A stretch of 64,000 bases of DNA from Pseudoclavibacter sp. AY1H1. Its GTDB lineage: Bacteria > Actinomycetota > Actinomycetes > Actinomycetales > Microbacteriaceae. Where the stretch lies: contig NZ_PSXX01000019.1 in the NCBI RefSeq assembly GCF_002931055.1, forward strand, positions 1 through 64,000. Reading direction: 5' to 3'. The position numbers were made by a program, and so were the translations under genes. Below the pieces are notes generated by a model. It saw only the letters and a list, made by a program, of their open reading frames with translations, had not been told where the DNA came from and made no database searches. Shown here piece by piece: positions 41,336-49,207 of the stretch (positions are counted from its first letter, which is position 1; each line of letters opens with the position of its first letter).

Positions 41336-42163
41336 TCATGAGTGCGGTGGTGTGATCTGGTAGAAGAAGAGCCCCATACCTTCGACGCCTTCTGTCCAGC
41401 GATGAAACGCACTGTCGGCTACGAGATGGACGATCGCGTACGACCTGCTGGACACATGACGCGGCTCGATCGTCCATCGCAGTTCGACCTCGTCTCCTTC
41501 CACAATGACCTGGTCGACACCGCCCGGGGCTACCGCAAGATGCCAACGCAGCCCTCGACCGTGAGGGTCAGTGCCGCGGCACCGGAAGGTAACTACATCT
41601 CCGACCTCAAGCACCTGGTCGCACTGGACATAAGGGTTCGAGGTCTGAAGTGTTGCAACTCCATCGATTCGATTTCCGAAGCTATCTACCACTTCCTCGA
41701 TGCGCGCGAAGTGCTCACCGCTAGGTGCTTGGGTGCTCATATACAGCGTCACTCGATTCCTAATTTCCCCAGAGATGCCAGCCAGAAGGGCTTCCTCGAA
41801 CGGGAGCAAATCACGACTGTGCGCAACAGTGTTTCGAAGGTCGTCAAAACGATCAAGCAGCGCCCCCGTCACAGCCTTCTTGCCAAGGGCGGGCGCCACG
41901 TCGTTCCAGTTCTTCTTCACTAGACCGACGAGTTCGTAGAATTCGGCGTAGGCCAGGGGGTCGGACGCCACGGCAGCGACGCCTCGCGTCGTGCGCTTGC
42001 GCTCTTCTTCGAGACGCCGAGCTTCCCATTTGGCGATGGTCTCTGCGCTAACAGCTTCCTGGAGCCATGAAGCGCCGGACTTCTTCTCCAGCACATAAGC
42101 GAGCAACTGTCGGAGGGCACCTTCGCAGCTCGACAGAGCAACGGAGGGAGGAGGGTGAGACAC
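41336..42163 (-). CDS. Swt1-type HEPN protein with C-terminal Ig-like domain
   Basis: The GTG at 42163 lies 7 bases after the antitoxin stop with AGGGCGG upstream, giving 275 residues. The N-terminal half (about 10-160) is a HEPN-like helical domain with the RNTVAH (R-x4-H) ribonuclease motif after LLDRFDDL. The C-terminal half (about 190-275) is beta-rich with VVTFRCRGTDPHGRGLRW, as in Swt1-HEPN proteins. HEPN domains are commonly RNases in defence and toxin systems. Being cotranscribed with an XRE regulator suggests a regulated toxin. Confidence 0.7.
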   Translation of the reverse strand: MSHPPPSVALSSCEGALRQLLAYVLEKKSGASWLQEAVSAETIAKWEARRLEEERKRTTRGVAAVASDPLAYAEFYELVGLVKKNWNDVAPALGKKAVTGALLDRFDDLRNTVAHSRDLLPFEEALLAGISGEIRNRVTLYMSTQAPSGEHFARIEEVVDSFGNRIDGVATLQTSNPYVQCDQVLEVGDVVTFRCRGTDPHGRGLRWHLAVAPGGVDQVIVEGDEVELRWTIEPRHVSSRSYAIVHLVADSAFHRWTEGVEGMGLFFYQITPPHS

Positions 42164-42170
42164 CGCCGCC

Positions 42171-42500
42171 CTAGTGGGTCCGTGGTTCCGCGCTGTCGCG
42201 GGGGACGATCGCGAGCTTGAGATTGAGGGCATCGAGGAGACTGTGGAGCGTCTTCTGTGTGGCGTTGGCGACACCGCGTTCGACTCGGCTGATTTCTGGC
42301 TGACGTACACCGCTGAGCTCGGCGAGCTCAGGTTGCGTCAGGTTCTGGCGTGTGCGCGCTTCTGCGAGGCTGGCGCCGAGCGCTGCACGTTCCGCCATCT
42401 CGGTGCGGAAGGCGCTGCCGGCAGCGGCGTGGACGGCGTGAACCTCGGGAGTCCAGTCAGCTTTGCTTCGAGCGGCGAGCTCGCGGTAGCTCTTGGCCAT
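42171..42500 (-). CDS. XRE-family antitoxin/regulator (HigA-like)
   Basis: The 109-residue protein has a helix-turn-helix (about 48-95, LAEARTRQNLTQPELAELSGVRQPEISRVERG), typical for HigA-like antitoxins paired with RelE/Gp49-type toxins. AAGGAGG precedes the ATG. A perfect inverted repeat sits just upstream (42533-42560), between it and the toxin gene, so it can be transcribed separately from the toxin. The HEPN gene follows after 7 bases. Confidence 0.85.
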   Translation of the reverse strand: MAKSYRELAARSKADWTPEVHAVHAAAGSAFRTEMAERAALGASLAEARTRQNLTQPELAELSGVRQPEISRVERGVANATQKTLHSLLDALNLKLAIVPRDSAEPRTH

Positions 42501-42532
42501 GAGGGTCCTCCTTCGAGTGTTGAGTACTACGC

Positions 42533-42560
42533 CTCAGTATGCGTTTTAACACATACTGAG
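42533..42560 (-). promoter_or_regulatory. Operator upstream of the XRE antitoxin
   Basis: CTCAGTATG-N10-CATACTGAG is a perfect 9-bp inverted repeat 33 bases before the antitoxin start. It is the probable autoregulatory site. Confidence 0.75.
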
Positions 42561-42573
42561 TCAAGTGGGGTCA

Positions 42574-43032
42574 CTACCCAAGGCCCTTCTTTGCGCGGGC
42601 TGCAGCCTTCGCCTCGGCGACCTTCCAGGCCGTCAGCGCCTTGCGAGCCCTCTTGATTTCAGCGTTCTGACGCTTTTCTGATGGGTCCTTCTTCTTGTCG
42701 TAGCCGCCGAGGAGCAGGACGATTTTCTTGCCATGGAACGTGCAGAATGCGCGGAGGAGCACGGTGCGGCCCTCGGGATGGCCTGGCGGCGGTTTCACGC
42801 CGGCGTCTGAGCAGAGCGCTGCGAGAGATTTCTTGACGCGGAACTCGTACAGCCCCTTGCCGAGGTTCTTGCCCCACTCCGATTCGCAGATGTCGGGGCC
42901 GTGGAGTGTGAGCACGGACTCGATGGCCTGGTCGAGCACTGCTTGCTCGTATGAGGGCAGCCGTGTGAAGAACCGCTCGAAGCGGTTTCCCTCATACTCG
43001 ACTGTCCATTCGTCTGTCGGCGCCTCTGTCAT
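42574..43032 (-). CDS. RelE/HigB-like (Gp49-type) toxin
   Basis: The 152-residue protein contains LPSYEQAVLDQAIESVL, LGKGLYEFRV and VLLRAFCTFHGKKIVLLLGGYDKKKD, the core of phage-derived Gp49/HigB RelE-superfamily toxins, with basic catalytic candidates in the Arg/Lys-rich C-terminal part. A Lys/Ala-rich helix extends the C-terminus. Toxin-first order with the XRE antitoxin downstream is typical of HigBA. Confidence 0.85.
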   Translation of the reverse strand: MTEAPTDEWTVEYEGNRFERFFTRLPSYEQAVLDQAIESVLTLHGPDICESEWGKNLGKGLYEFRVKKSLAALCSDAGVKPPPGHPEGRTVLLRAFCTFHGKKIVLLLGGYDKKKDPSEKRQNAEIKRARKALTAWKVAEAKAAARAKKGLG

Positions 43033-43060
43033 GGCATGACACTAGTCCCAGCAACAAGCC

Positions 43061-43792
43061 TCAGTTGCTCGCTGCGCCTAGACCGCTGGACTTCCAAGAG
43101 TCTTTGTTCATATTGAACGTTCCGCGTTGCCCAATGAGCCAACGCTGGCTCTGTTCGGCCATTATCGGGTTCAGGGGCAGCGGGTCCGGGAGGTCATTGC
43201 CAATCACCAGGAGCTGCGTGGGAGACAGTGGGAAGGAAACTGTCGATAGGCCAGACCCCTCGGACTCCTGCCACAGCAGGACAGCGCCGTCTCCGGTCGC
43301 CAAGAAGCTGCCATCGGCCGATTGCGTGACCTGCCACGACCAGTCTTCGATACTGCGAGTAGCCAACCGGACTACTTCCGGGAACGACTGTGAGAGCAAC
43401 ATCCTGTCCGCCATGTTGAAATCGACGTCCTTCATCTGGCCGTCACTCATCATCATCACAGCAGGGGTCCCGACGTTCGCCTGGTCTGCGTACCGTCCCC
43501 GGTCCAGATGCATGTCGAGAAACGCGATCAACGACGTTTTCTCTGATCGAGACAGCCCATGGCCGCCCCGCAGTTTCGCGATCGTAGGGATCCCCTTGCT
43601 CTCGATTCGCGCGTATTCGCCTTCGAGGTCATGGGTGAGCACCGAGGGTTCGTATGCGTAGCTCACGACCGTAGCGTTTTCGAGCGAGGAAATGAAAGCG
43701 CGTTGATGTTCCATGTCGATGACCTCCACGCGTCCGCGCGAGTCCGCCCAGGCACGGAGGTACCCCTTGGAAACCATGTGGGCTCGTTTCAC
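43061..43792 (-). CDS. DUF4238-family protein
   Basis: A GTG start at 43792 gives 243 residues beginning near KRAHMVSKGYLRAWAD, the defining HxxxxxYLxxF-type opening of DUF4238. MDMEHQRAF-ISS, SYAYEPSVL and LIAFLDMHLDRGRY follow in order. DUF4238 proteins are widespread, often in accessory and defence-like islands, with unknown activity. An upstream start adding a Cys-rich leader is possible but unlikely. It does not overlap the toxin gene. Confidence 0.75.
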   Translation of the reverse strand: MKRAHMVSKGYLRAWADSRGRVEVIDMEHQRAFISSLENATVVSYAYEPSVLTHDLEGEYARIESKGIPTIAKLRGGHGLSRSEKTSLIAFLDMHLDRGRYADQANVGTPAVMMMSDGQMKDVDFNMADRMLLSQSFPEVVRLATRSIEDWSWQVTQSADGSFLATGDGAVLLWQESEGSGLSTVSFPLSPTQLLVIGNDLPDPLPLNPIMAEQSQRWLIGQRGTFNMNKDSWKSSGLGAASN

Positions 43793-44150
43793 CTTCAAGC
43801 TGCCAGACCCCCGCAAGTGTCCCGGCGCTTGGGGTTCAGTTCCACGGACAAGGCATGCGGCGCTCGCACCGTCACCGCTACAACTTCCACACTTCGCATG
43901 AGACTTGACTCCTGTCTTGGTCGCGCGCAACGCACCCTGCGTCAGATCTCCGCTGCGACAGCGGGAAACGGCTTGCCGCCGTCGTGCTTGCCATCCAGCC
44001 GTGCATCTCTGTCATGGAGACCCTATTCGTAGACCTGCTCAGCGTGCTCCTGGCCGTGCGGCCCCTGCGACACGAGCTCGGGAATCCTGAGAGTCCACGA
44101 ACCATCCGTGTCACGACCAGCGATCGACTCAAGTGCTCGAGCACCCACAA
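43793..44150. other. Intergenic region without a supported gene
   Basis: This gap of about 360 bases separates the DUF4238 gene from the end of the S5 operon. Frames on both strands are low-complexity and lack ribosome sites. I see no repeat or S-type motif; it probably holds the DUF4238 promoter. Confidence 0.4.
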
Positions 44151-44459
44151 TCAGGACCGCGTCTCGTCGCCCTCGTCAGACCTGATGGTGAGGTGCGGGA
44201 ATACGTCGCTCGCGCCGCTGATCACCGACAGATCCTGACCAACTGGGTTGAGCTGAGGAGGCACCCACACGACCACTGCCGATTCTGGAAGGCTGTGGGT
44301 CTCACTGCTTCCACCACTCGTGAAGTGCACGACATAGTCGGGCACTTCACGCTTTTCGGGAGTGTCTGCATCCCAGTCGAACCCGAAGCCCGTGAGCCGA
44401 TAGGCAATGCCCTCGTCATCGAGGTACAGCGTGCCGATCTCCGCCTGGTCTTTCGCCAT
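44151..44459 (-). CDS. Hypothetical protein, last gene of the S5 operon
   Basis: GAGAGGGG precedes the ATG at 44459. The 102-residue acidic protein appears beta-rich with paired segments (IGTLYLDDEGIAYRLTGFGF, VPDYVVHFTSGG) and no signal peptide. The family is unknown. Confidence 0.6.
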   Translation of the reverse strand: MAKDQAEIGTLYLDDEGIAYRLTGFGFDWDADTPEKREVPDYVVHFTSGGSSETHSLPESAVVVWVPPQLNPVGQDLSVISGASDVFPHLTIRSDEGDETRS

Positions 44460-44476
44460 GATGGCCCCTCTCGCCT

Positions 44477-44767
44477 TCACTTGCTCTCGTCGACATTGGC
44501 ACGCCGGTACAGGTCATGGAGCTCAGCCCACCGCGCCTGTTCCGCCAGCCGGTGCTCCTCGCGACGCTGTCGACGCCATCGAAGCACCAGCACGGCGAGA
44601 GCTGCAAGCATCAGAAGCGCACCCACGATGAACACCGGCCACCGCACGCCCGCCATGCCTCCACCAACGATCACGCCGGCACCAACCCCGAGCGGGGCCA
44701 ACCACAGAGGATTTGCCACCTCGCGCAGTGCCCCGCCTAGGGCCGATTCCCTGAACTTCATGTTCAC
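44477..44767 (-). CDS. Small two-helix membrane protein
   Basis: The 96-residue product has two membrane helices (about 20-38 and 43-65) followed by a basic amphipathic helix (RWRRQRREEHRLAEQARW). Its GTG start overlaps the previous stop; ATG at 44761 is an alternative. The layout resembles the small membrane proteins encoded at 16535 and 48811. Confidence 0.65.
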   Translation of the reverse strand: MNMKFRESALGGALREVANPLWLAPLGVGAGVIVGGGMAGVRWPVFIVGALLMLAALAVLVLRWRRQRREEHRLAEQARWAELHDLYRRANVDESK

Positions 44768-45258
44768 TAGTTTCCACCGCCGAGGATGCGCGCCTGCACC
44801 AGAGGCAGGAGCGCGGCACGTTGCGAGTGATTCAGTTTCGCGAAATGTCGCGTCAGCACGCGGAGCGCGTCGTCAAACTCGTCCGGCATTTCGCGGAGCC
44901 CCCTACGAACCCGCGCGACGACCACAGATTGCTGGTACTCCGCACGATCCAACACTCGCCACTCAGCAATCTCAGCTTCGTCCGACCACACGTCGACGAC
45001 GCGCGGCGCGTGCTCGCCCGCGACATAGGTACTCGCTGGCTGATCTGCTGGCCGCGAGATCTCGAACACGGCTCCGATCGCCTGATCGCGCGAGTACTTC
45101 TTCAGACTTCCGTAGAGCGATTCCTCACGCCTGACCGGCATGTACCAGTGGGCGATCTTGCCGGAAGAGCCCACCCGTCGACCGACGTAGACAACTCGCT
45201 CCTTCAGCACCGTCTCAGACGAAGCGACGGCGCCATCACCTATCGATACCTCAGCCAT
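44767..45258 (-). CDS. Hypothetical protein of the S5 operon
   Basis: The start at 45258 lies inside the end of the upstream gene (8-base overlap) and gives 163 residues. The N-terminal half is beta-rich (ERVVYVGRRVGSSGKIAHWYMPV), the C-terminal half helical. No family is recognised; genes of this kind are frequent on actinobacterial phages and plasmids. Confidence 0.65.
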   Translation of the reverse strand: MAEVSIGDGAVASSETVLKERVVYVGRRVGSSGKIAHWYMPVRREESLYGSLKKYSRDQAIGAVFEISRPADQPASTYVAGEHAPRVVDVWSDEAEIAEWRVLDRAEYQQSVVVARVRRGLREMPDEFDDALRVLTRHFAKLNHSQRAALLPLVQARILGGGN

Positions 45259-46216
45259 CGGACGGCTGTCGCGCGGCCGCTTCGAGGACAGCTCGAGCGC
45301 GCGTTCGGTAGATGGCACGAAGAGGCGCGTCGTCGAGCAACGCGTCCCACGCGCCCTCCGCATCGCCAGCAGCAGCTGTGTCGTACACGAACAGGCGCCG
45401 CGCTCCGGCCTCTATTCCCGCGCGTGTGACCACACGGTCAAGCAACCTCTCTCGCTCCGCGGAGCGCACCCTGTCGTCGTGCATGGCCTTCCAACGGAAC
45501 CAAGCGTCATGCGCTTGCTGGAACGTCTCCGAGTACCAGCCAAACGACCCACGGAGGAGAGCCTTAACCACAAGCTCGAACATCTGCCGATCGGTGAGGA
45601 TCGCTTTCCCGCTGGTGGCAACCTCCTCGACGCTCGGCTCATCGCTGGCCGCAGGTTCGTCAGCGATCACCGCGAATACGGCATCGGCCAGATTCTCACT
45701 GAGGTCAGGCCCCGTGAGCGAGCGGGAATCCTCCCAATCCGTTCGGCACTTGTCCATGGCAGCGATGAGCCGCGCTCGGTTGGGTCGTTTCGCGCGCTCC
45801 AATTGCTCTGCCAGGTTGACCTTCTGGGTCACCTCGTAGGCCAGATCCTTCTCCAAGACCTCGATTCGATCGAGGAGCTCCTGATCACCCTCGGGTTTGA
45901 GAGCGAGCGACGAGAGCACGGCGTCAACACCGCACTGCACCGCATGGCAGTAGGAATCGGGCAATGGATGCGGTCCGAGACCTTCGTCAACCGTACGGTT
46001 GATGCCGTCCGCGATCATCTGCTCCCGGTTGGGTCGTTTCGCGCGCTCGTCTGCGCGTGCCCACTCCATGAGCTCCCGAGCAGCGACTTTCGCCTTGTGG
46101 GTCCACTCGTCCGAGTCAGAGCCCGGGTACTCAATATTGCTGATCGCGTCATACACGCGGGTGAGCTCGTACGGTTCGTACTCCAGCTCAAGAGGCCGGC
46201 CTTGTTCTTCAGCCAT
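45251..46216 (-). CDS. Helical protein with internal ERAKRPNR repeat
   Basis: The start at 46216 (GGAAGGA upstream) gives 321 acidic residues, mostly helical. Two copies of ERAKRPNR followed by a helix (about 58 and 141) form an internal repeat, perhaps a phage-type motif. The C-terminal half has no recognised domain. A small gene ends 2 bases upstream. Function unknown. Confidence 0.65.
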   Translation of the reverse strand: MAEEQGRPLELEYEPYELTRVYDAISNIEYPGSDSDEWTHKAKVAARELMEWARADERAKRPNREQMIADGINRTVDEGLGPHPLPDSYCHAVQCGVDAVLSSLALKPEGDQELLDRIEVLEKDLAYEVTQKVNLAEQLERAKRPNRARLIAAMDKCRTDWEDSRSLTGPDLSENLADAVFAVIADEPAASDEPSVEEVATSGKAILTDRQMFELVVKALLRGSFGWYSETFQQAHDAWFRWKAMHDDRVRSAERERLLDRVVTRAGIEAGARRLFVYDTAAAGDAEGAWDALLDDAPLRAIYRTRARAVLEAAARQPSDG

Positions 46217-46218
46217 GG

Positions 46219-46326
46219 CTATCGTTCCTTCCTGGTTTCGTGGACGAGGATCCCAGCCTCGAAGAGCAGCTCGACCGCTTCGGTCTCGTCGGCCGCGTCG
46301 ACGACAATCCCGACTCGCTTCGTCAC
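46219..46326 (-). CDS. Candidate 35-residue overlapping gene
   Basis: A GTG overlaps the stop of the upstream gene (GTGA) and the frame ends 2 bases before the next ATG. The product VTKRVGIVVDAADETEAVEL continues with LLFEAGILVHETRKER. It shows a beta-strand/helix/strand pattern and fills the gap exactly, as coupled genes do. No homologue is known to me. Confidence 0.45.
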   Translation of the reverse strand: MTKRVGIVVDAADETEAVELLFEAGILVHETRKER

Positions 46327-46769
46327 TCGGACCCACCTCGCTCAGAGGCTGCCTGCAGAGCGGCCTCCTCGATACGCCGAACCGCGCGACGCAGCGCGTA
46401 CAGGGGCTTGGTATCAGGGAACCGAGGCTCGACTTGCAGACCCCGGAGACGAGAAGCGAGGATTTCGAGTTCATCGGCACTGAAGGCCAGGAGCACGTCC
46501 CCGTCCACGAGCGGCAACTGCCCATCCACCTCAGCGAGCACCGATCGCGCGCGGCATGCACGAACCTCGTCACCCACCTCGAGCTCTCCAAGAGCGGCAC
46601 GCACCACCGAGAGCGTCTGCTCCGCGCGAAACGCTCGACGATAGGCCCGTTCCGCCGACTCCGCGCACGAATGCCCGTCAAGCGTCTTCGCTCCCGCCTC
46701 GAGCTCGATCGCATCAAGCATCGCTTCGCCCTGACGGCGCGCGGAATCCTGATCGATCACGTCGCTCAC
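46323..46769 (-). CDS. Hypothetical helical protein, first gene of the S5 operon
   Basis: The 148-residue acidic protein begins at a GTG and is almost entirely helical (SAERAYRRAFRAEQTLSVVRAALGEL; ALRRAVRRIEEAALQ). No motif is recognised. It is the nearest real gene to promoter S5, with a leader of about 120 nt. Confidence 0.6.
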   Translation of the reverse strand: MSDVIDQDSARRQGEAMLDAIELEAGAKTLDGHSCAESAERAYRRAFRAEQTLSVVRAALGELEVGDEVRACRARSVLAEVDGQLPLVDGDVLLAFSADELEILASRLRGLQVEPRFPDTKPLYALRRAVRRIEEAALQAASERGGSE

Positions 46770-46887
46770 GAAGCTCTCTCCGCCTTCGCCGTCGTATCTC
46801 CGCTACTTGCCCGCGCCCAGGGCGGACCTTCTGAAGTTGCATCGAACCTGCATTCACCTGGAACCCTCCTTCATCGTTTCTCCTACC

Positions 46888-46921
46888 CAAGTAGTGGCGA
46901 CCGTGAGGGTCTCCTTGGACA
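46888..46921 (-). promoter_or_regulatory. S-type promoter S5
   Basis: Minus strand: TGTCCAAG (46921-46914), 15 nt, GCCACTACTTG (46898-46888). Directly upstream lies a remnant of a BTAD gene end, as at S6. Confidence 0.75.
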
Positions 46922-46937
46922 TGGGATGGTCGTGGTC

Positions 46938-47050
46938 TCATCGCAACTGCACGAAGCCGCGTTCGGTAAGCTCGCGCGTCTCCGGCTCGACCTCGTAGCC
47001 ATCGCGGAGGGCCCGGAGTGCACGCTGCAGCTGCGCACCAAGGGCGCATC
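46938..47050 (-). pseudogene. Remnant of the C-terminus of a BTAD regulator
   Basis: The minus-strand frame ending at 46938 encodes about 35 residues (QLQRALRALRDGYEVEPETRELTERG) that match the last residues of the BTAD proteins encoded at 49208 and 54046. No start or upstream homology is seen. It is a truncated copy carried along with promoter S5. Confidence 0.7.
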
Positions 47051-47132
47051 GGGCCAGACGACGTACGGCTGAAATGGGGCAGAATTCATTTCGCCCTGCC
47101 CCTCCAGAACGCCCTGATCTAGAATCTGTTGC

Positions 47133-47354
47133 ATGCGCCAGAACTCGAATCCCACGGGACGCTCCGTCGCTCGCAACTCGAGCACCGGGCGATTCGTTGT
47201 CGCGCACACGCACATCTCGATCCCGCAGGAGCGCGTCTCCAACGACGGCGACTCAACTCCCCGCCAGACGAAGACCGTGAAGCGTGAGGACGCGCTCGCA
47301 GCAGCCAAGCGCATAGCGGCCCGCAACAAGGAGCTCATGCGCCGGCTCGCATGA
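47133..47354 (+). CDS. Probable antitoxin of the Fic/Doc-like pair
   Basis: The 73-residue basic protein has a disordered N-terminus and a C-terminal helix (REDALAAAKRIAARNKELMRRLA) that could wrap a Doc-type toxin. It overlaps the Fic gene by ATGA. Not a classical Phd by sequence; the role is inferred from arrangement. Confidence 0.6.
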   Translation: MRQNSNPTGRSVARNSSTGRFVVAHTHISIPQERVSNDGDSTPRQTKTVKREDALAAAKRIAARNKELMRRLA

Positions 47355-47746
47355 GCGAGGACGACTACTTCTTCCTCGACTACGACATCGTCGCGATCAT
47401 CAACGAAACCTTCTGCGGCGCCGGTGCCGGCATCCGCGACCCCGACGGAGTCATGGGAATCGTGCTCAGACCTCGCCAAGAGTTCTTCGACCAGGTCATG
47501 TTCCCCGGCGTCTTCATGAAGGCAGCCGCACTCCTCCACGGGTTTGCCACGACGCAGTACTTCACCGACGGCAACAAGCGAACCTCGTTCCTGACAGCCA
47601 CGGTGTTCCTGGAATCGAATGGATACGAGTGGATCGGACCACACGTCGACGACGCCGAAGAATTCCTTCTCCGAGTGGCAGCGAATCAGGTCGATGTCAC
47701 TGACGTCGCGGCATGGCTAGAGGCCCACTCGAAGCCCAGACTGTAA
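47351..47746 (+). CDS. Fic/Doc-family protein with altered catalytic motif
   Basis: The 131-residue protein has Doc-like length and helices (KAAALLHGFATTQYFTDGNKRTSFLTATVFL). The Fic signature normally reads HxFx[D/N]xNKR; here Gln occupies the His position (QYFTDGNKR) while Phe, Asp, Asn, Lys and Arg are kept. The His is the general base in AMPylating or phosphorylating Fic/Doc enzymes, so activity is doubtful or changed. Bases 47747-47871 hold nothing clear. Confidence 0.85.
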   Translation: MSEDDYFFLDYDIVAIINETFCGAGAGIRDPDGVMGIVLRPRQEFFDQVMFPGVFMKAAALLHGFATTQYFTDGNKRTSFLTATVFLESNGYEWIGPHVDDAEEFLLRVAANQVDVTDVAAWLEAHSKPRL

Positions 47747-47871
47747 CGCCTGACCGTTGCCCTCCCGAGATGGAGGCCGTCCCCTCAAAGGAGGCCGCCG
47801 AGGTGCCCCGAGTGAACGTCGACGCGAGACGCGCACCTCATACGTGGCTGGACACGAGCCTCGTCCAATAA

Positions 47872-48657
47872 CTAGGAACCCGCCTCGCACAGGCGATCAA
47901 AACGCGACCAGCCATCCTTCAACAACCGGAAGGAGAGCAAGTATGGCTCCACAATGTGGCCCAAATCTCCGCCCGCCATCATCGTCCCAATCCCGCCCCT
48001 AGCGCCGCTCTTGATCACGTCCGCACGCTCGAACATCGACCAGCCCAGAACATGCGCATCAGCGCTCATCTGACGCCACAGCAGACGCCCGTCAAGACGA
48101 GCCTCTGGATCCTCGAACCGGAGATCCAACGCTGCCTTGATGACGTGGGTTTGGGTGAATTGCTGCTGCGACCTTCGAGCGTCTTTCACCTGCCCGACTC
48201 GCGTTTGACACCACTCCAGCTGTGATGCGAGCAGGGCACGCTGCGCCACCGTCAGCATCCGCACATCTTGCTCACCGAGATGAGCCCGCTTCTGCCGGTA
48301 CATCTCACCAATCAGCATCAAGCCCCGCTCACGCCGCTCCTCGCGATCCGGAGCCGCGAGAATCCACACGGCCTGCGCCGCTCCCATGAGGGCACTCCGC
48401 AGCACGGTGAAATGCGCCCCTGGGTACAGCTGGTCTGCCTCAATCAAGTCGCGCGCAGCCCGGAGGTGCTCACCAGCGAGAACCAGCGAAACTCGGCACA
48501 CTTCGCTGATGGGATGCCACGGAAATACAGCGTCATCGAGATGGAGTTCACTCCCGATCTCCGGCTCCTCCGGAGGATTGCGCCCAGCCCTGTACTGCCA
48601 TCGGGCAAGATGCGCATAGGTCGCGCGGATGGCCTCGAGGGACACCGATTCACTCAT
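47872..48657 (-). CDS. Hypothetical helical protein
   Basis: The 261-residue acidic protein is mainly helical with TVLRSALMGAAQAVWILAAPDREERRERGL, reminiscent of AbiV/HEPN-like helical bundles or DUF5677-type proteins, but no R-x4-H motif is clear. Single gene facing the Fic operon. Function unknown. Confidence 0.6.
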   Translation of the reverse strand: MSESVSLEAIRATYAHLARWQYRAGRNPPEEPEIGSELHLDDAVFPWHPISEVCRVSLVLAGEHLRAARDLIEADQLYPGAHFTVLRSALMGAAQAVWILAAPDREERRERGLMLIGEMYRQKRAHLGEQDVRMLTVAQRALLASQLEWCQTRVGQVKDARRSQQQFTQTHVIKAALDLRFEDPEARLDGRLLWRQMSADAHVLGWSMFERADVIKSGARGGIGTMMAGGDLGHIVEPYLLSFRLLKDGWSRFDRLCEAGS

Positions 48658-48760
48658 GTCAGCAATCCTGCACCTCGCGCGGCTAGCACCTGCGCACCGA
48701 CGGGTGCCAGTGTCTAACTCGGTAGCGGGGGATGAAAGAGTTGCTCAGAGCGCCAATTCG

Positions 48761-48789
48761 AGAAACCCACGCCCTGCGCGTGGGTTTCT
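48761..48789 (-). terminator. Hairpin terminator
   Basis: AGAAACCCACGC pairs with GCGTGGGTTTCT around a 5-nt loop, just past the end of the gene at 48811. Confidence 0.75.
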
Positions 48790-48810
48790 GCGTTTGCCGC
48801 CCAGGACGCA

Positions 48811-49125
48811 CTAACCACGGTGGCCGTTCTTCTTGCGCCGAGCCATGCACCAGAGCTGCGCGGCTTCGCAGATCGCTCCGCCGACGAGTAGCAGCACGGG
48901 GACCCCCAGAGCCAGGTACGCGAAGACCTCCGAGATCCCGATGCGAACCGTCACAGAAACAGCGACGTCGACGAGCAAGAACGCCAGGATCGCGGCAGCG
49001 GCAGCGAGAGTGAAGGAATCACCCACGCTCCGCCAGGCCAGCTGACTCCGTGATTCAGCTTCCATCGTTTGACGCGTGGGGCGCGGCGCCCTTGCCCGCC
49101 TGACGTGCGGAACACGTACCTTCAT
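48811..49125 (-). CDS. Small two-helix membrane protein under promoter S6
   Basis: GAGG 7 bases before the ATG and promoter S6 30 bases upstream fix the start. The 104-residue protein has an Arg-rich N-terminus, two membrane helices (about 38-60 and 68-90) and a short basic end. Similar in layout to the proteins at 44477 and 16535. The family is unknown. Confidence 0.7.
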   Translation of the reverse strand: MKVRVPHVRRARAPRPTRQTMEAESRSQLAWRSVGDSFTLAAAAAILAFLLVDVAVSVTVRIGISEVFAYLALGVPVLLLVGGAICEAAQLWCMARRKKNGHRG

Positions 49126-49154
49126 CGAGTTTCCTCACCGTTGATTTGTATACA

Positions 49155-49188
49155 GAGGTAGTGGCGGCCCGCGAGGCCACCTTGGACA
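49155..49188 (-). promoter_or_regulatory. S-type promoter S6
   Basis: Minus strand: TGTCCAAG (49188-49181), 15 nt, GCCACTACCTC (49165-49155). It begins 19 bases after the stop of the BTAD gene. Confidence 0.8.
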
Positions 49189-49207
49189 TGAGTCAGTCGG
49201 GGGCCTG

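Noticed and set aside
43559-44032. Plus-strand frame opposite the DUF4238 gene start
   Set aside because: Low-complexity shadow; the minus-strand gene has the DUF4238 signature.
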